A stretch of 49,366 nt of DNA from Candidatus Zixiibacteriota bacterium (GCA_030667525.1 DAOUVS010000002.1:1-49366); one strand, 5' to 3'. Counted from the first letter of the stretch, positions 8,900 to 18,287 are shown. Made by a program: numbers and translations. The notes: generated by a model from the sequence alone, not told the origin.

Positions 8900-9349
8900 T
8901 TAGGAACCAATGAGATCCCTGACTTTTTCTATCACCAGTTCCGGGTCGATCGGCTTATCAATAAACAGGTCAGGTTTGACCAAACCCTCATCCCTCATGT
9001 CCATAATCGATTTGCGCATTGCCTCGCGAAGACTATCATACGGTCTTTCGTGCGTGTCACCGCTTTCAGCGTCCAGATCTTCCAAAACTTCTGCCACTCC
9101 GGTTAGCATAATTACCGGCATGTTTTTCAAATTCTCGTCCCGTCTTAATTGTTTGAAAAGTACAAAACCGGTCTTCTTCGGCATCATAACATCCAGTATT
9201 GCCAAATCCGGCCTTTCACTCTGAATCTTTTCAAGTCCATCCTTCCCGTTATACGCCGAAATCACTTCATAACCATTTTCTTCGAGAGCGGCGGTAAGGA
9301 ATTTTACTGTCTTTTCATCATCATCAACTACCATAACTTTTTTGGCCAT
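8900..9349 (-). CDS. Response regulator receiver protein with inserted alpha-helical segment
   Basis: 149 residues from ATG 9349, chosen because AAGGAG lies 7 bases upstream and the receiver begins at once (KKVMVVDDDEKT). Phospho-acceptor Asp sits in LAILDVMMPKKTG, the conserved Thr in VIMLTG and Lys in FIDKPID. About 45 residues are inserted between the Thr and Lys strands (ESGDTHERPYDSLREAM), a variant common among anaerobe receiver proteins. There is no output domain, so it acts through protein contacts or a phosphorelay. The start lies inside the end of the histidine kinase gene (26-base overlap), indicating translational coupling and a cognate pair. Confidence 0.9.
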   Translation of the reverse strand: MAKKVMVVDDDEKTVKFLTAALEENGYEVISAYNGKDGLEKIQSERPDLAILDVMMPKKTGFVLFKQLRRDENLKNMPVIMLTGVAEVLEDLDAESGDTHERPYDSLREAMRKSIMDMRDEGLVKPDLFIDKPIDPELVIEKVRDLIGS

Positions 9350-10817
9350 TGCTTTTCTCCTTATTTTTGCCGGGTCCACTTAGAGGAAGAACTATTTTAA
9401 ACTTAGATCCGCGCTCTGGTTCGGATTCTACCACAATATTCCCGCCGTGAACACCAATCATTCTTGCAGATATTGATAAGCCAAGACCGGTCCCGGCCCG
9501 ACTTTTCGTGCTAAAAAATGGAGTGAAGATATTAGATTTCACATCTTCGCTCATTCCTATTCCATTATCATTTATTTCAATAATAAAATCTTCATTATTT
9601 TCATCCGGATAGGCACGCATAGACACATGCGGTTTTTCGATGCCATTATAATTTTTCCAGGCGCATGCATCCAGGGCATTGGAAACAATATCCATTATCA
9701 CCGAATGTATCATTCTGGCATCCCACATCACTTTGGGAAGTTCCGATGAAATAATAAGCTCGAGAGATATTCCTTTGTTGCCAGCAGTTTTTTCGATAAC
9801 ACGATAAATCTCGGATAAGGCATCGCTCAGATCGACCTGATCAAGTTTTGGTTTGTACTCTTTAACATACCGCAGCATATCCATCGACATCTCGGTCAGA
9901 CCGTTAATGCCCTCCTGCACAATCTCCCAACCCTCTTCAAGCATTGTTCTTTTGTCTTTTGCCAAACCAATTTTGACCATATATGCCCCGCCTTTAAGGG
10001 CGTTGAGCATATTTTTCATCGAGTGCTGAATTCCGGTAAATACCTGACCAATAGCTGCGTAGCGCTGCGATTGTAATAGTTGAGTCTGTAATCTTTTTTC
10101 CTCGGTAATATCTTTGCTTATTCCAATTGTACCGATTATTCCTCCGGTGGGGTTGCGAAGTCTGGATAATGTAAGCAGGACATCACGTATCTCCCCGTCT
10201 TTGGTTTTAAACTGAGTTTCGAAATTGACAACACTATCGGCATATTTCAGTTTATCAATCGCCTTATCTCGTTCTTTAACATCAGCAAACAGCAGCTTTA
10301 TCGGTTTGCCGACGATATCAAAGCGTCGGTAACCTAACGCAGCTTCCGCCCCGGTATTTATCATTTGAATTTTCCCTGAAGCACTTACTGTGATAATTAT
10401 ATCAGCCGAACTTTCCAGAATACTCGACAGATAATCTCTATTTTTTTTAAGTTCAATCATTGATGAAGAGAGCATCGAGGCCATATCATTAAAAGATGCT
10501 GATAATAGGCCAAATTCATCTTTCTCATCTTCACTGAGTCTGAAATCGAACTCTTTATCGGCCAAATTATTCATTCCGTTTATTAATCTGTTGAGAGGAT
10601 GATATATAAAGTACCGAACAAAAATCCAGGCGAATCCGGCAGAGACAGCAATAGCCAGAACTATAATGAATATGAATTGTAAAATATTATCAAAAATAGA
10701 TTCGGCCAAACTAAAATTAAGGGCACTGCCGATATACTGGATAATCAGCAAAAAAAGTAGGATAGTAATTAAGAAAAAGCCGCTGAGTTTCCAGAATATT
10801 TTAATATTTACTAGCAT
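9324..10817 (-). CDS. Membrane histidine kinase (2 TM, HAMP, PAS)
   Basis: 497 residues. Two transmembrane helices lie close together at residues about 12-30 and 42-68, leaving almost no periplasmic sensor. A HAMP domain follows (YHPLNRLINGMNNLADKEFDF), then a PAS domain (residues about 125-245). The His box is GIQHSMKNMLNALKG and the ATPase domain has N (DIVSNALDACAW), G1 (DNGIGMSEDV), F (FTPFFSTK) and G2 (GTGLGLS) boxes. Sensing is probably through PAS or the membrane. It is 78 bases downstream of the dsrP-like gene in the same direction, so it is probably part of or a companion to the redox operon. The partner response regulator overlaps its end. Confidence 0.9.
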   Translation of the reverse strand: MLVNIKIFWKLSGFFLITILLFLLIIQYIGSALNFSLAESIFDNILQFIFIIVLAIAVSAGFAWIFVRYFIYHPLNRLINGMNNLADKEFDFRLSEDEKDEFGLLSASFNDMASMLSSSMIELKKNRDYLSSILESSADIIITVSASGKIQMINTGAEAALGYRRFDIVGKPIKLLFADVKERDKAIDKLKYADSVVNFETQFKTKDGEIRDVLLTLSRLRNPTGGIIGTIGISKDITEEKRLQTQLLQSQRYAAIGQVFTGIQHSMKNMLNALKGGAYMVKIGLAKDKRTMLEEGWEIVQEGINGLTEMSMDMLRYVKEYKPKLDQVDLSDALSEIYRVIEKTAGNKGISLELIISSELPKVMWDARMIHSVIMDIVSNALDACAWKNYNGIEKPHVSMRAYPDENNEDFIIEINDNGIGMSEDVKSNIFTPFFSTKSRAGTGLGLSISARMIGVHGGNIVVESEPERGSKFKIVLPLSGPGKNKEKSNGQKSYGS

Positions 10818-10895
10818 GGTTGAACCAATTTTCTACTTTCACCTCAGCCAAAAACCACACTCATATCCAATGCAGAAGTTCATTCTGCTTTTTAA

Positions 10896-12110
10896 TCACT
10901 TTTCTTTCGAAGTAATTTCGGTGGTTTCATAATGTTTGAGAATTCGTGCCTCAGTTGGAAGCAATTTCAAATATTTTAATCCCCAGCCAAACAGGAATCC
11001 GATGACACCAAAAACGCCCAGAGCCTGTAGGATTTCCAGAAAACTTAAGGAATAAGAGGCGATTCCTTCCTGCAGAACAGATTCGGTAATCTCCATGCCG
11101 GGAAATAACTCAGGCGGATGAGTGAGTCCCGGAAGAACAATTACATACCTTTCACAAAGAACGCCAAAAACGACGAGAGCGGAGGCAATAACTATCCCGC
11201 GTACAGTTTTTCCGGTTTTTCGATAGAAAAGCAGAAAGATTGGTATAAAGCAGCCTATAACTATAAGTCCGACCCAGAAAAATAAACTATGCAGCCCGCC
11301 AAAAAGATAATACATAGCTGCGTCACGCAGTTCGACGACATAAGCGCGATACGCATTTTCAACAAACATAAAATAGACGACAACAAGCAAACAAATTGCC
11401 AGAAACCGTCCCAGCCATATAATCAGCTCATCGTCAAGTCGCCTTTTTGTAATCCTGAACAGACCAACGATCATTAAAATCATCAGAGCCGTTCCGGAGG
11501 CCATTGCCGCCGCGACAAAACTGGCCGGTAAAAGTGGCGACTCATAAAGCACTCGCGCCCCAAATCCGAAAATAGCGCCGGTGCCGGTATGGACGCAAAA
11601 TGCCCAGCCAAATGCCAGAGTAGCCACCACTGATGTCAATTTTTTTCTCTCATAAAACAGCGCCCAAAGGTAGAGCAGACAGATAAGGATATGTCCTATA
11701 TATAGAATTGGGTTTATTGAAAACATCGATTGAAGATTAAAATAGACAAACGGCTCAACAAACACTCGATCGATCCTGCCCTGGTCGGTTAGAATCGATA
11801 GCAGACCGGCAATCAAAAACAGCGTGGCCAAATAAACGGCTATTCGTGCAAACGGTTTATATTCCAGTTTTCCGAAGACTCCATACAAACCGGAAATAAC
11901 AAGTGAGCCGGCCGAAAGTCCGATATAATAAACCGCCATAACGATTTGAAGCCCCCATGGCACTCGATTATTCATCCCAGTAACCCAGAGTCCATGTTCG
12001 ATCACATACCAGGTTGCAATAAATCCGGCAATGGCAAAAGATGCAAATGTTATCATCATCAGACGATACTGAGTTGAATCACCTTCAATACTGTCGAATT
12101 TTAAATCCAT
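10896..12110 (-). CDS. dsrP: DsrP/NrfD-family integral membrane subunit
   Basis: 404 residues, about ten hydrophobic helices, beginning with a short cytosolic stretch and a first helix at residues about 18-38. The N-terminal region (WYVIEHGLWVTGMNNRVPWG, GLSAGSLVISGLYGVFG) is typical of NrfD/HmcC/DsrP quinone-interacting subunits, which carry no cofactor and exchange electrons between quinone and an adjacent iron-sulfur protein. The DsrO-like ferredoxin gene ends 22 bases upstream, the expected partner. DsrP is chosen over NrfD or HmcC because of the J-O-P gene order; the family call is firm, the subfamily less so. Confidence 0.82.
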   Translation of the reverse strand: MDLKFDSIEGDSTQYRLMMITFASFAIAGFIATWYVIEHGLWVTGMNNRVPWGLQIVMAVYYIGLSAGSLVISGLYGVFGKLEYKPFARIAVYLATLFLIAGLLSILTDQGRIDRVFVEPFVYFNLQSMFSINPILYIGHILICLLYLWALFYERKKLTSVVATLAFGWAFCVHTGTGAIFGFGARVLYESPLLPASFVAAAMASGTALMILMIVGLFRITKRRLDDELIIWLGRFLAICLLVVVYFMFVENAYRAYVVELRDAAMYYLFGGLHSLFFWVGLIVIGCFIPIFLLFYRKTGKTVRGIVIASALVVFGVLCERYVIVLPGLTHPPELFPGMEITESVLQEGIASYSLSFLEILQALGVFGVIGFLFGWGLKYLKLLPTEARILKHYETTEITSKEK

Positions 12111-12132
12111 ACTGTTCCTATTTTAATAAGTT

Positions 12133-12873
12133 CTATAGGCCCAAATAGTACACCTTTGGTTCGGTTCCAAGGTCCTCTCTTATTCTTTTGACAGACAGAG
12201 TGGACGTTATCCTGTTGATCTCACTTACGGGGTCATTGAGATCACCAACTAAAATAGCATTAGCTCCGCACTTTTGGCAGGCCTCGACACAGGCCGGCAT
12301 CTGTCCGACATCCAAACGATGAGCACACAGGTTGCATGCTTCGGCAACACCATGTGATCGTTTGGGACGCTCCTCGTTTGGCCAATCCTCATCATTTTTA
12401 AAATTAAATTGGCGGGCATTGTACGGACAGGCGATCATGCAGTAGCGACATCCGATACAGCGGTGATGATCAACAATCACGATCCCATCATCCCGCTTAT
12501 ATGTAGCCTTGACCGGACAGACCTGGGCACAGGGCGGATTGTCACAATGATTGCAAAGAAGCGGAACCATTTTCTCAACTTTGGTGTGTCCAACTTCACC
12601 CTCAATTTTGACTTTTCTGATCCAATGATTATCCCAGCGTTTATCACCATGAAAAGAAACATTGTTCTCGGTGCGGCAGGCGGTCAAACAATCGGTGCAA
12701 TCTGGTCGGCATTTGGTGAGATCGATCACCATTCCCCATTTTTTCCCAATCAGGGGATTGTCGGTGTCGCTGACACTGACACCGGTAGCTGATAAGATTC
12801 TAAAAGCGTATGTCCCCGAACCGACAGTTAGTATCAGTCCTCCGGTCGTTTTTATAAAATCTCTTCTATCCAT
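12133..12873 (-). CDS. dsrO: DsrO-like periplasmic ferredoxin with Tat signal
   Basis: 246 residues. It begins with a twin-arginine signal (RRDFIK plus hydrophobic stretch), so it is exported folded. Cysteine clusters CRPDCTDCLTAC, CNHCDNPPCAQVCP, CIGCRYCMIACP and CNLC...CVEACQKC give enough ligands for about four [4Fe-4S] centres, as in DsrO/HmcB/NrfC. It should wire the periplasmic cytochrome to the membrane NrfD-type subunit. It lies between the cytochrome and dsrP-like genes with 23- and 22-base gaps. HmcB-type naming is the alternative. Confidence 0.85.
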   Translation of the reverse strand: MDRRDFIKTTGGLILTVGSGTYAFRILSATGVSVSDTDNPLIGKKWGMVIDLTKCRPDCTDCLTACRTENNVSFHGDKRWDNHWIRKVKIEGEVGHTKVEKMVPLLCNHCDNPPCAQVCPVKATYKRDDGIVIVDHHRCIGCRYCMIACPYNARQFNFKNDEDWPNEERPKRSHGVAEACNLCAHRLDVGQMPACVEACQKCGANAILVGDLNDPVSEINRITSTLSVKRIREDLGTEPKVYYLGL

Positions 12874-12896
12874 TTTTTATCTCATTTGTTTTATCA

Positions 12897-13265
12897 TTAT
12901 GGATAATTATGGCATCCGAAACAATCGGGTGACATACTCACCGCATTATGACATTGATCGCAAAAATTTACACGACTTGTATGACATTCCTTGCATTTGT
13001 TTATATCTTCTTCGCCCCGCTTGCCATACCTGACGACATTTTCCCTTATTTCTCTCAAAAGTTCCCAATGATGAAAACGCATATATTCGGTATCTCTGAC
13101 ACATTTGTCATATTTTGAATCAGGCCGTTCCAATAAGACCTGAGGCGGTTCGCTTCCGATTGCAACAACATTGGAAATCACACCATACAGAATAAGAATC
13201 AGAATAATCAAAATGGGAATGGCGACGAAAACGGCGGTTTTATTATTTCCAATATTTATTTTCAT
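12897..13265 (-). CDS. dsrJ: DsrJ-like membrane-anchored triheme cytochrome c
   Basis: 122 residues. One N-terminal transmembrane anchor (residues about 11-31), then three CxxCH haem sites: CKECH, CDQCH and CFGCH. Upstream of them is the DsrJ hallmark CVRDTEYMRFHHWELL; by family the Cys (here Cys55) is an unusual haem ligand and Met62 is a further ligand candidate. The protein sits on the periplasmic face. Its ATG overlaps the stop of the qmoC gene by 4 bases (ATGA), so the two are translationally coupled. This direct join to qmoC rather than to dsrK is the odd point. Confidence 0.87.
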   Translation of the reverse strand: MKINIGNNKTAVFVAIPILIILILILYGVISNVVAIGSEPPQVLLERPDSKYDKCVRDTEYMRFHHWELLREIRENVVRYGKRGEEDINKCKECHTSRVNFCDQCHNAVSMSPDCFGCHNYP

Positions 13266-14497
13266 TTATTTTCCCCCTTATCCAAAGATACGTCATCGTT
13301 GCGTCCGGTATGTTCGGCATATACCATCGCCACGGTTCGATAAATAACATGAGCAAATTTTGAATATGGCAGATATACAATCAGAGTAAAAACAAACACC
13401 AGATGAACAAAGTAGGCAATATGGCGGTGCGGTTCCAGTCGCACATAGTGCAAAGCTTCAGTAAAGAATCCGGTCGCAACAACAATAAAAATGGTTGTCA
13501 GAAAGGCCCAGTCATAATAATTACCGGCACCGGCCTGTGCGTCGTGCCGCATCCGATCCCGAATTATTAAACCAATCCCTCCGATCAGCGCCAGACCGCC
13601 CAGATTGGCAAGTATTTTCCATGGGCTCCAAAATCCAAACGGATATACAAAGCTACCGCTTATCAACGGATTAATCCCCAGGGTTATTATCCAAAGAGTT
13701 ACACAGGACAAAGCTATAAAACCAAAAAATATCGCTATATGCGAAAACTGGCGCGTTCTCTCGGCAGTGCATTTTGAGAAATTTTCATGGGTGATAATAT
13801 TTTTTACCGCAGAGAATATACTTGGCATCAGACCCTTGACCGGAGTGATGCTCCCGTCCGGATTATCGAAGGCTTTTAAACTTGACCAAAATCGTTTCAC
13901 ACCAACAATCAAAGCAATTATAACCAGGGCTGTAAAAAACAGGAAAAAACTATTCAGAAGCCAATGTGGGAATATACTGGAATAGGAATAGAGTATTTGA
14001 TCGCCGACCTCTTTAGTAATTCCGAGAGCCTCTTCAATTGAATCACGCAATATTAGCGCCAGAGAAAGCAAGATTATTGGAATACTTAGCAGAAGTAGAA
14101 TAGACTGCGGTTCGTTGACCCACCTGCTTAAAAAACGTGGAAAGGCATGTTGCACTATACTTTCCTGTCTAACGGCGGCCAACAGATCACCCGGACGGGC
14201 ACCACGAGGGCATCTGGTCGAACAATCGTTGCACTGGTAGCAAAGCCAGACGTCAGGATCGTTCATTAGTCGATCCTTTATTCCCCATGAGGCCCAGGCC
14301 ATTTCTTTACCGGGAAACGGAGCTTTATCGGGTGCAATGTTGCATGTAGCCGAACAGGTGCCACACTGCATACATTTCAAAAAATAGTCGCCACATCGAT
14401 TGCGCAAAGCTTCTATAAAATCAAGATCAGATTTTATAGTCAACGGATCGTTGTTACTTACCACTTGGCCCTGCACTGTCTCTTCATTGGTATCCAT
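13262..14497 (-). CDS. qmoC: QmoC-like subunit: HdrC ferredoxin fused to cytochrome b
   Basis: 411 residues. The N-terminal third has two HdrC-type [4Fe-4S] motifs (CMQCGTCSATCN at residues about 42-53 and CYQCNDCSTRCP at about 87-98). The C-terminal part has about six helices of NarI/HdrE cytochrome b type with several histidines (TRQFSHIAIFFGF, TEALHYVRLEPHRHIAYFVH). In sulfate reducers QmoC passes electrons between the quinone pool and the cytosolic QmoAB flavoproteins. It follows qmoB after 62 bases and overlaps the dsrJ-like gene. DsrM shares the cytochrome part but lacks the fused HdrC domain, which favours QmoC. Confidence 0.87.
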   Translation of the reverse strand: MDTNEETVQGQVVSNNDPLTIKSDLDFIEALRNRCGDYFLKCMQCGTCSATCNIAPDKAPFPGKEMAWASWGIKDRLMNDPDVWLCYQCNDCSTRCPRGARPGDLLAAVRQESIVQHAFPRFLSRWVNEPQSILLLLSIPIILLSLALILRDSIEEALGITKEVGDQILYSYSSIFPHWLLNSFFLFFTALVIIALIVGVKRFWSSLKAFDNPDGSITPVKGLMPSIFSAVKNIITHENFSKCTAERTRQFSHIAIFFGFIALSCVTLWIITLGINPLISGSFVYPFGFWSPWKILANLGGLALIGGIGLIIRDRMRHDAQAGAGNYYDWAFLTTIFIVVATGFFTEALHYVRLEPHRHIAYFVHLVFVFTLIVYLPYSKFAHVIYRTVAMVYAEHTGRNDDVSLDKGENK

Positions 14498-14559
14498 TAT
14501 CGTTTTTCCTCAGTACATCCCAGCTCTTTTATATTTCTTCAATATTTCTTTATTTTATT

Positions 14560-16821
14560 CTACATCCCCTTAAATGGATTCATGCCGTACTTTTCAATCA
14601 CCTCTGCGAAGTTATTAAAGATCTCCTGCAATTGACCATATTCAGATATCTGAAGTTGGTGCAGTTCCACTCTCTCATTTTCAAGCGCCATCTGCTCCAG
14701 TTTCTCCCGGATATTTTCTTCGCGGGATGCCGCCAATTCACTCCCTTTACAAAAATGACACTGATAGTCATCACCATACTTACAGCCAATCAATAATATC
14801 CCGTCAAATCCGGCCGAAATTGCTTCCGATATCCAGACCACGTTGACCGAACCGAGACATCGAACCGGAATGACACGGACAAACGGATTGTACTGCAACC
14901 GATGTTGTCCCATCAGATCCATCGCCGGGTAAGCATCATTTTCGCAAAGTAAGGCGAGTATTCTCGGTTTTTCATCGAACTCTTCCGGCACTTCAACCGC
15001 TCTGATCATTGAGGTAATGATTTCCACAGAATAATCCTTAAAGGAAACTATCCTCTCAGGACAAGCACCAAGACAAATACCACAACGCCGACAGCGTGTT
15101 GTCTGGAGAAGTGGGGTTCCCTTTTCATCTTCGTTAATGACACCAAAAGGACATTCTTCTGTACATCGTTTACATTGGGTGCATCTTTGCAAAAAGAAAT
15201 CGGGATAAGACTTATCTCCTGCTCGCGGATGAACCGCTTCACCGCGTGAGGTCATCTCAATGCATTGAATTGCTTTTAATGCCGCGCCGGTTCCATCCTC
15301 TTTACTGCTGAGTCCATCCATTGGCTGACGAACAGCACCGGCCGGATAAATTCCTGTTCTTCTGCTTTCATAAGGAAAACAGATAAAATGCGAATCTGGG
15401 AAACCATATTGTAAAGCTGGCAAATCAGGTCCCTGACGATAATCGAGATTGAGTATCTGTGTACCTTCATGCTGTTTTAGTTCTTCAATTTTCTTTGCGG
15501 CCGCATCGCGCTGGATTTCGGAATCACCTTTTTCAGCGGCGATTTTGGCATCTTCATAGAGACGAATTGCCTCACCATCGGCAGCGTTTGGAACCATCCC
15601 GGCGGCCAGAACAACCAGATCAACTTCTACCTGAATATTTTCACCCTGCATCGTGTTTTTGGCGGAAACGGTGAGTTTGCCATCAGTACCGCGGGTAACA
15701 TCGGCGACATCACCACGAGTCAGGAAAATACCGGTATCTTCCTGTGCCCGGCGGTAAAAGTCTTCGTAATGTCCCGGTGTCCGTAAAAATTCATAGAAAA
15801 TATAGGCCTTACTGTTTTCATCCAACTCCCGCAGATATAACGCCTGCTTAAGCGATGTCAGACAGCATATTGATGAACAAAAAGAGTGATGTTTTTTATC
15901 GGGCGAACCGCCACATTGAATAAAGGCGATGCTTTTTACTTCTTTGCCATCAGAGGGGCGAATAATGCGGCCATTGGTTTTTACAATCTCCTCCAGCTCC
16001 ACATTTCTTATAACATCTTCAACTTTGCCATAAGGTAAGCTGTCTCTTGGTTCAGCAGGTTTCCAGCCGGTCGCCTGAATTATCGAACCAACCCGGAAAC
16101 TGTCTACTGAATCACCATTGTCGATTGAGGTCACTGTGACGTCAAACAAACCGGGCGCTCCGGTGATTTTGCTTGTCGCTGCAGATTTATAAATGGCTAT
16201 TTTGGAATTATTTTCAATCTCAGATATTAATAGATCAATCCCTGTTTCTTCCAGATCACGATATGGTGGTTTGGTCGGTGTCGATTTATATTGCTTACCC
16301 AACCAGCCGCCAAGCTTATCGGTTTTTTCCACCAATTTAACATCATACCCGGCCCGGGCCGTCTCCAGCGCGGCAGTTATACCGGTTATACCGCCGCCAA
16401 CAACCATCACAGTTTTATTAATTTCTTCTTCAGATTGAAACGGTTCCGGAACAGACATTTTTTGCACTTTGGCAATATACATGCGGAGATAATCTTCAGC
16501 CATCATCTGGGTATCTTCTTCATTTGGCGGCTGACACCAGACAACCTGTTCCCGAAGAGGGATATGCTCAACAATCACGTCATCCGGAAAACTGTTTTTT
16601 GTATAGTAGCGGGGAGAAACCCCGGCAATAACAATTTTATTGAGTCCTTCGCTTTTGATATCATCGATTACTGACTGTATATCAGGTTCTTCGCAGGCAC
16701 TGATTGATTTACAGAATGAGACATGATATTCGTCATTGGCAACTTTAGTAAGAGCCTCAATATCGAGAGCCTCAGCAATTCCATAACCGGTACAAATAAA
16801 AACACCTACTTTATTTTCCAT
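14560..16821 (-). CDS. qmoB: QmoB-like HdrA/MvhD flavin iron-sulfur protein
   Basis: 753 residues. An N-terminal segment typical of QmoB (VGVFICTGYGIAEALD) precedes an HdrA-type FAD domain (VMVVGGGITGITAALETARAGY at residues about 138-160). Two [4Fe-4S] motifs follow in the last third (CTQCKRCTEECP, CRRCGICLGACP), and the C-terminus is an MvhD-type domain with CHFC in the [2Fe-2S] region. By family it forms a soluble complex with QmoA that exchanges electrons with QmoC and a cytosolic redox partner. A strong site, GGAGGTGATTG, lies just before the ATG inside the end of qmoA (3-base gap). No aprAB is next to it. Confidence 0.9.
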   Translation of the reverse strand: MENKVGVFICTGYGIAEALDIEALTKVANDEYHVSFCKSISACEEPDIQSVIDDIKSEGLNKIVIAGVSPRYYTKNSFPDDVIVEHIPLREQVVWCQPPNEEDTQMMAEDYLRMYIAKVQKMSVPEPFQSEEEINKTVMVVGGGITGITAALETARAGYDVKLVEKTDKLGGWLGKQYKSTPTKPPYRDLEETGIDLLISEIENNSKIAIYKSAATSKITGAPGLFDVTVTSIDNGDSVDSFRVGSIIQATGWKPAEPRDSLPYGKVEDVIRNVELEEIVKTNGRIIRPSDGKEVKSIAFIQCGGSPDKKHHSFCSSICCLTSLKQALYLRELDENSKAYIFYEFLRTPGHYEDFYRRAQEDTGIFLTRGDVADVTRGTDGKLTVSAKNTMQGENIQVEVDLVVLAAGMVPNAADGEAIRLYEDAKIAAEKGDSEIQRDAAAKKIEELKQHEGTQILNLDYRQGPDLPALQYGFPDSHFICFPYESRRTGIYPAGAVRQPMDGLSSKEDGTGAALKAIQCIEMTSRGEAVHPRAGDKSYPDFFLQRCTQCKRCTEECPFGVINEDEKGTPLLQTTRCRRCGICLGACPERIVSFKDYSVEIITSMIRAVEVPEEFDEKPRILALLCENDAYPAMDLMGQHRLQYNPFVRVIPVRCLGSVNVVWISEAISAGFDGILLIGCKYGDDYQCHFCKGSELAASREENIREKLEQMALENERVELHQLQISEYGQLQEIFNNFAEVIEKYGMNPFKGM

Positions 16822-16824
16822 AAA

Positions 16825-18081
16825 TCAATCACCTCCCCCCAAACATTGAATCGCCTTGAGCGTTGCCGCCGTTGATTCTTTGACCGCGCGAGAAACATCG
16901 CACGGGCCTTTGGCACAACCGACCGCATATATTCCCTCTATATTTGCAGACCTGTCAATAAAGCCATACATATCATATTTTAATTCAAAAGGTATTTTTA
17001 AATCGGCTGTATTTGGTACCATTCCGGTGGCAAGAACTGCCATGTCGAATTTATTATGAAGTTTCTCGCGATTAATCGTATCCTCAACATCCAATATTAG
17101 ATTGCCGGAATCCTCACTTATTCCGGCTACCTTACCTTTTATAAATGAAATTTTATCATCTTCAAGTAGATCGTAGTAAAACTTTTCTTCGCTACCGACT
17201 GTACGAATGTCAATGTAGAAAACAGTGGCCCTGGCGTTCTCGTTTTTCTCTCTGAGATACCTGACCTGCTTTAATGAAGCCATACAACAGACAGCCGAGC
17301 AGTATGGCAGGTGGTTTTCATCTCTTGAGCCGGCACAATGTACGAAGGCAACATTCTCCGCTTTTTTACCATCGGATGGCCGAATTATCTCACCTCCGGT
17401 GGGGCCGGATTTGGCCGCCAATCTCTCCATCATTACGTTAGTAATCACATTAGGAAATTGTCCGTATCCCAAATTATCAAGCTTGTTGGCATCATAAGGC
17501 CGCCATCCGGTAGCGATAATTACGGCTCCGACATTGATTTCGATTTCCTCCTCCTGCATCTCAAAATCAATGGCACCTTCAGGACAGATTTTCACGAGAG
17601 TTTCGGCGTCGGAATCCGACAAAACATCACGGTCAAGAACATAACCTCTGGGGTAGGCCATATCATGAGGTTGATAAAGCGCCTTGGTTTTATTCATGCC
17701 ATAATTGAAGTCATTGTCTCTTTCGGATGTTATATGTTCGGTAATCGAATCATCCAGAGGCTTTTGACCGGTGACATATTTAGGGTGTTTTTTAACTTTT
17801 ACCACAAAATTGCCGGCTTTACCGGTAATTTCTTCAACGGTGGTAAAAGTATAAACGGCTATACGTGAGTTTTGTCTTATCCTGCGTGTATTTATCTCAA
17901 ATCCGCAGGTAGGTGGACACATTTTAGGAAAATAGCGGTGCATACGAATGATACGTCCGCCGAGGTAAGCCTCTTTTTCCACCAGGATAACTCGATAGCC
18001 AACTTCGGCAGCTTCCGCAGCCGCCGTCATTCCTGCAATTCCCCCGCCGATTACAAGAATAGGCTTTGCACTTACATTCAT
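16825..18081 (-). CDS. qmoA: QmoA-like HdrA-type flavoprotein
   Basis: 418 residues, the usual size of QmoA. FAD-binding Rossmann motif ILVIGGGIAGMTAAAEA at the N-terminus, LVEKEAYLGGR after it, and the HdrA-type cysteine region CPPTCGFEINTRR (residues about 55-68). A second dinucleotide-type region has CAGSRDENHLPYCSAVCC, typical of HdrA/QmoA. First gene of the redox operon: tRNA-Glu and a repeat lie upstream and no ferredoxin or aprAB gene precedes it. It binds FAD and forms the cytosolic part with QmoB. A candidate promoter lies about 180-205 bases upstream. Confidence 0.9.
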   Translation of the reverse strand: MNVSAKPILVIGGGIAGMTAAAEAAEVGYRVILVEKEAYLGGRIIRMHRYFPKMCPPTCGFEINTRRIRQNSRIAVYTFTTVEEITGKAGNFVVKVKKHPKYVTGQKPLDDSITEHITSERDNDFNYGMNKTKALYQPHDMAYPRGYVLDRDVLSDSDAETLVKICPEGAIDFEMQEEEIEINVGAVIIATGWRPYDANKLDNLGYGQFPNVITNVMMERLAAKSGPTGGEIIRPSDGKKAENVAFVHCAGSRDENHLPYCSAVCCMASLKQVRYLREKNENARATVFYIDIRTVGSEEKFYYDLLEDDKISFIKGKVAGISEDSGNLILDVEDTINREKLHNKFDMAVLATGMVPNTADLKIPFELKYDMYGFIDRSANIEGIYAVGCAKGPCDVSRAVKESTAATLKAIQCLGGGD

Positions 18082-18259
18082 AGGCTCTCTCTTAATTTAA
18101 TCAAAGATACTTATTAGCTTTGCAACGCAAATCTCTGTTGACAGATTACTGCATTAAGAGATTTTTTATTCAATTGTACTGAACTGTTGTCAATCTCGTC
18201 GTCATTCCGGAGTGAATCGGACTTGTTTATCGACGATGTCTTGGTTTTTATTGTAATAA

Positions 18260-18287
18260 AAGATACAAAATTTTGAATATTTGTCAA
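18260..18287 (-). promoter_or_regulatory. Candidate promoter of the qmo-dsrJOP operon
   Basis: On the minus strand TTGACA (18282-18287), 16-base spacer, TATCTT (18260-18265), with the ATG of qmoA 180 bases downstream. The -35 is consensus and the -10 matches four of six. The leader of about 170 bases holds no obvious hairpin or known riboswitch. Confidence 0.4.

Noticed and set aside
10896-12110. Calling the NrfD-type gene part of an Nrf nitrite reductase
   Set aside because: No nrfA-type pentahaem cytochrome nearby, and the adjacent DsrJ hallmark cytochrome fits J-O-P better.
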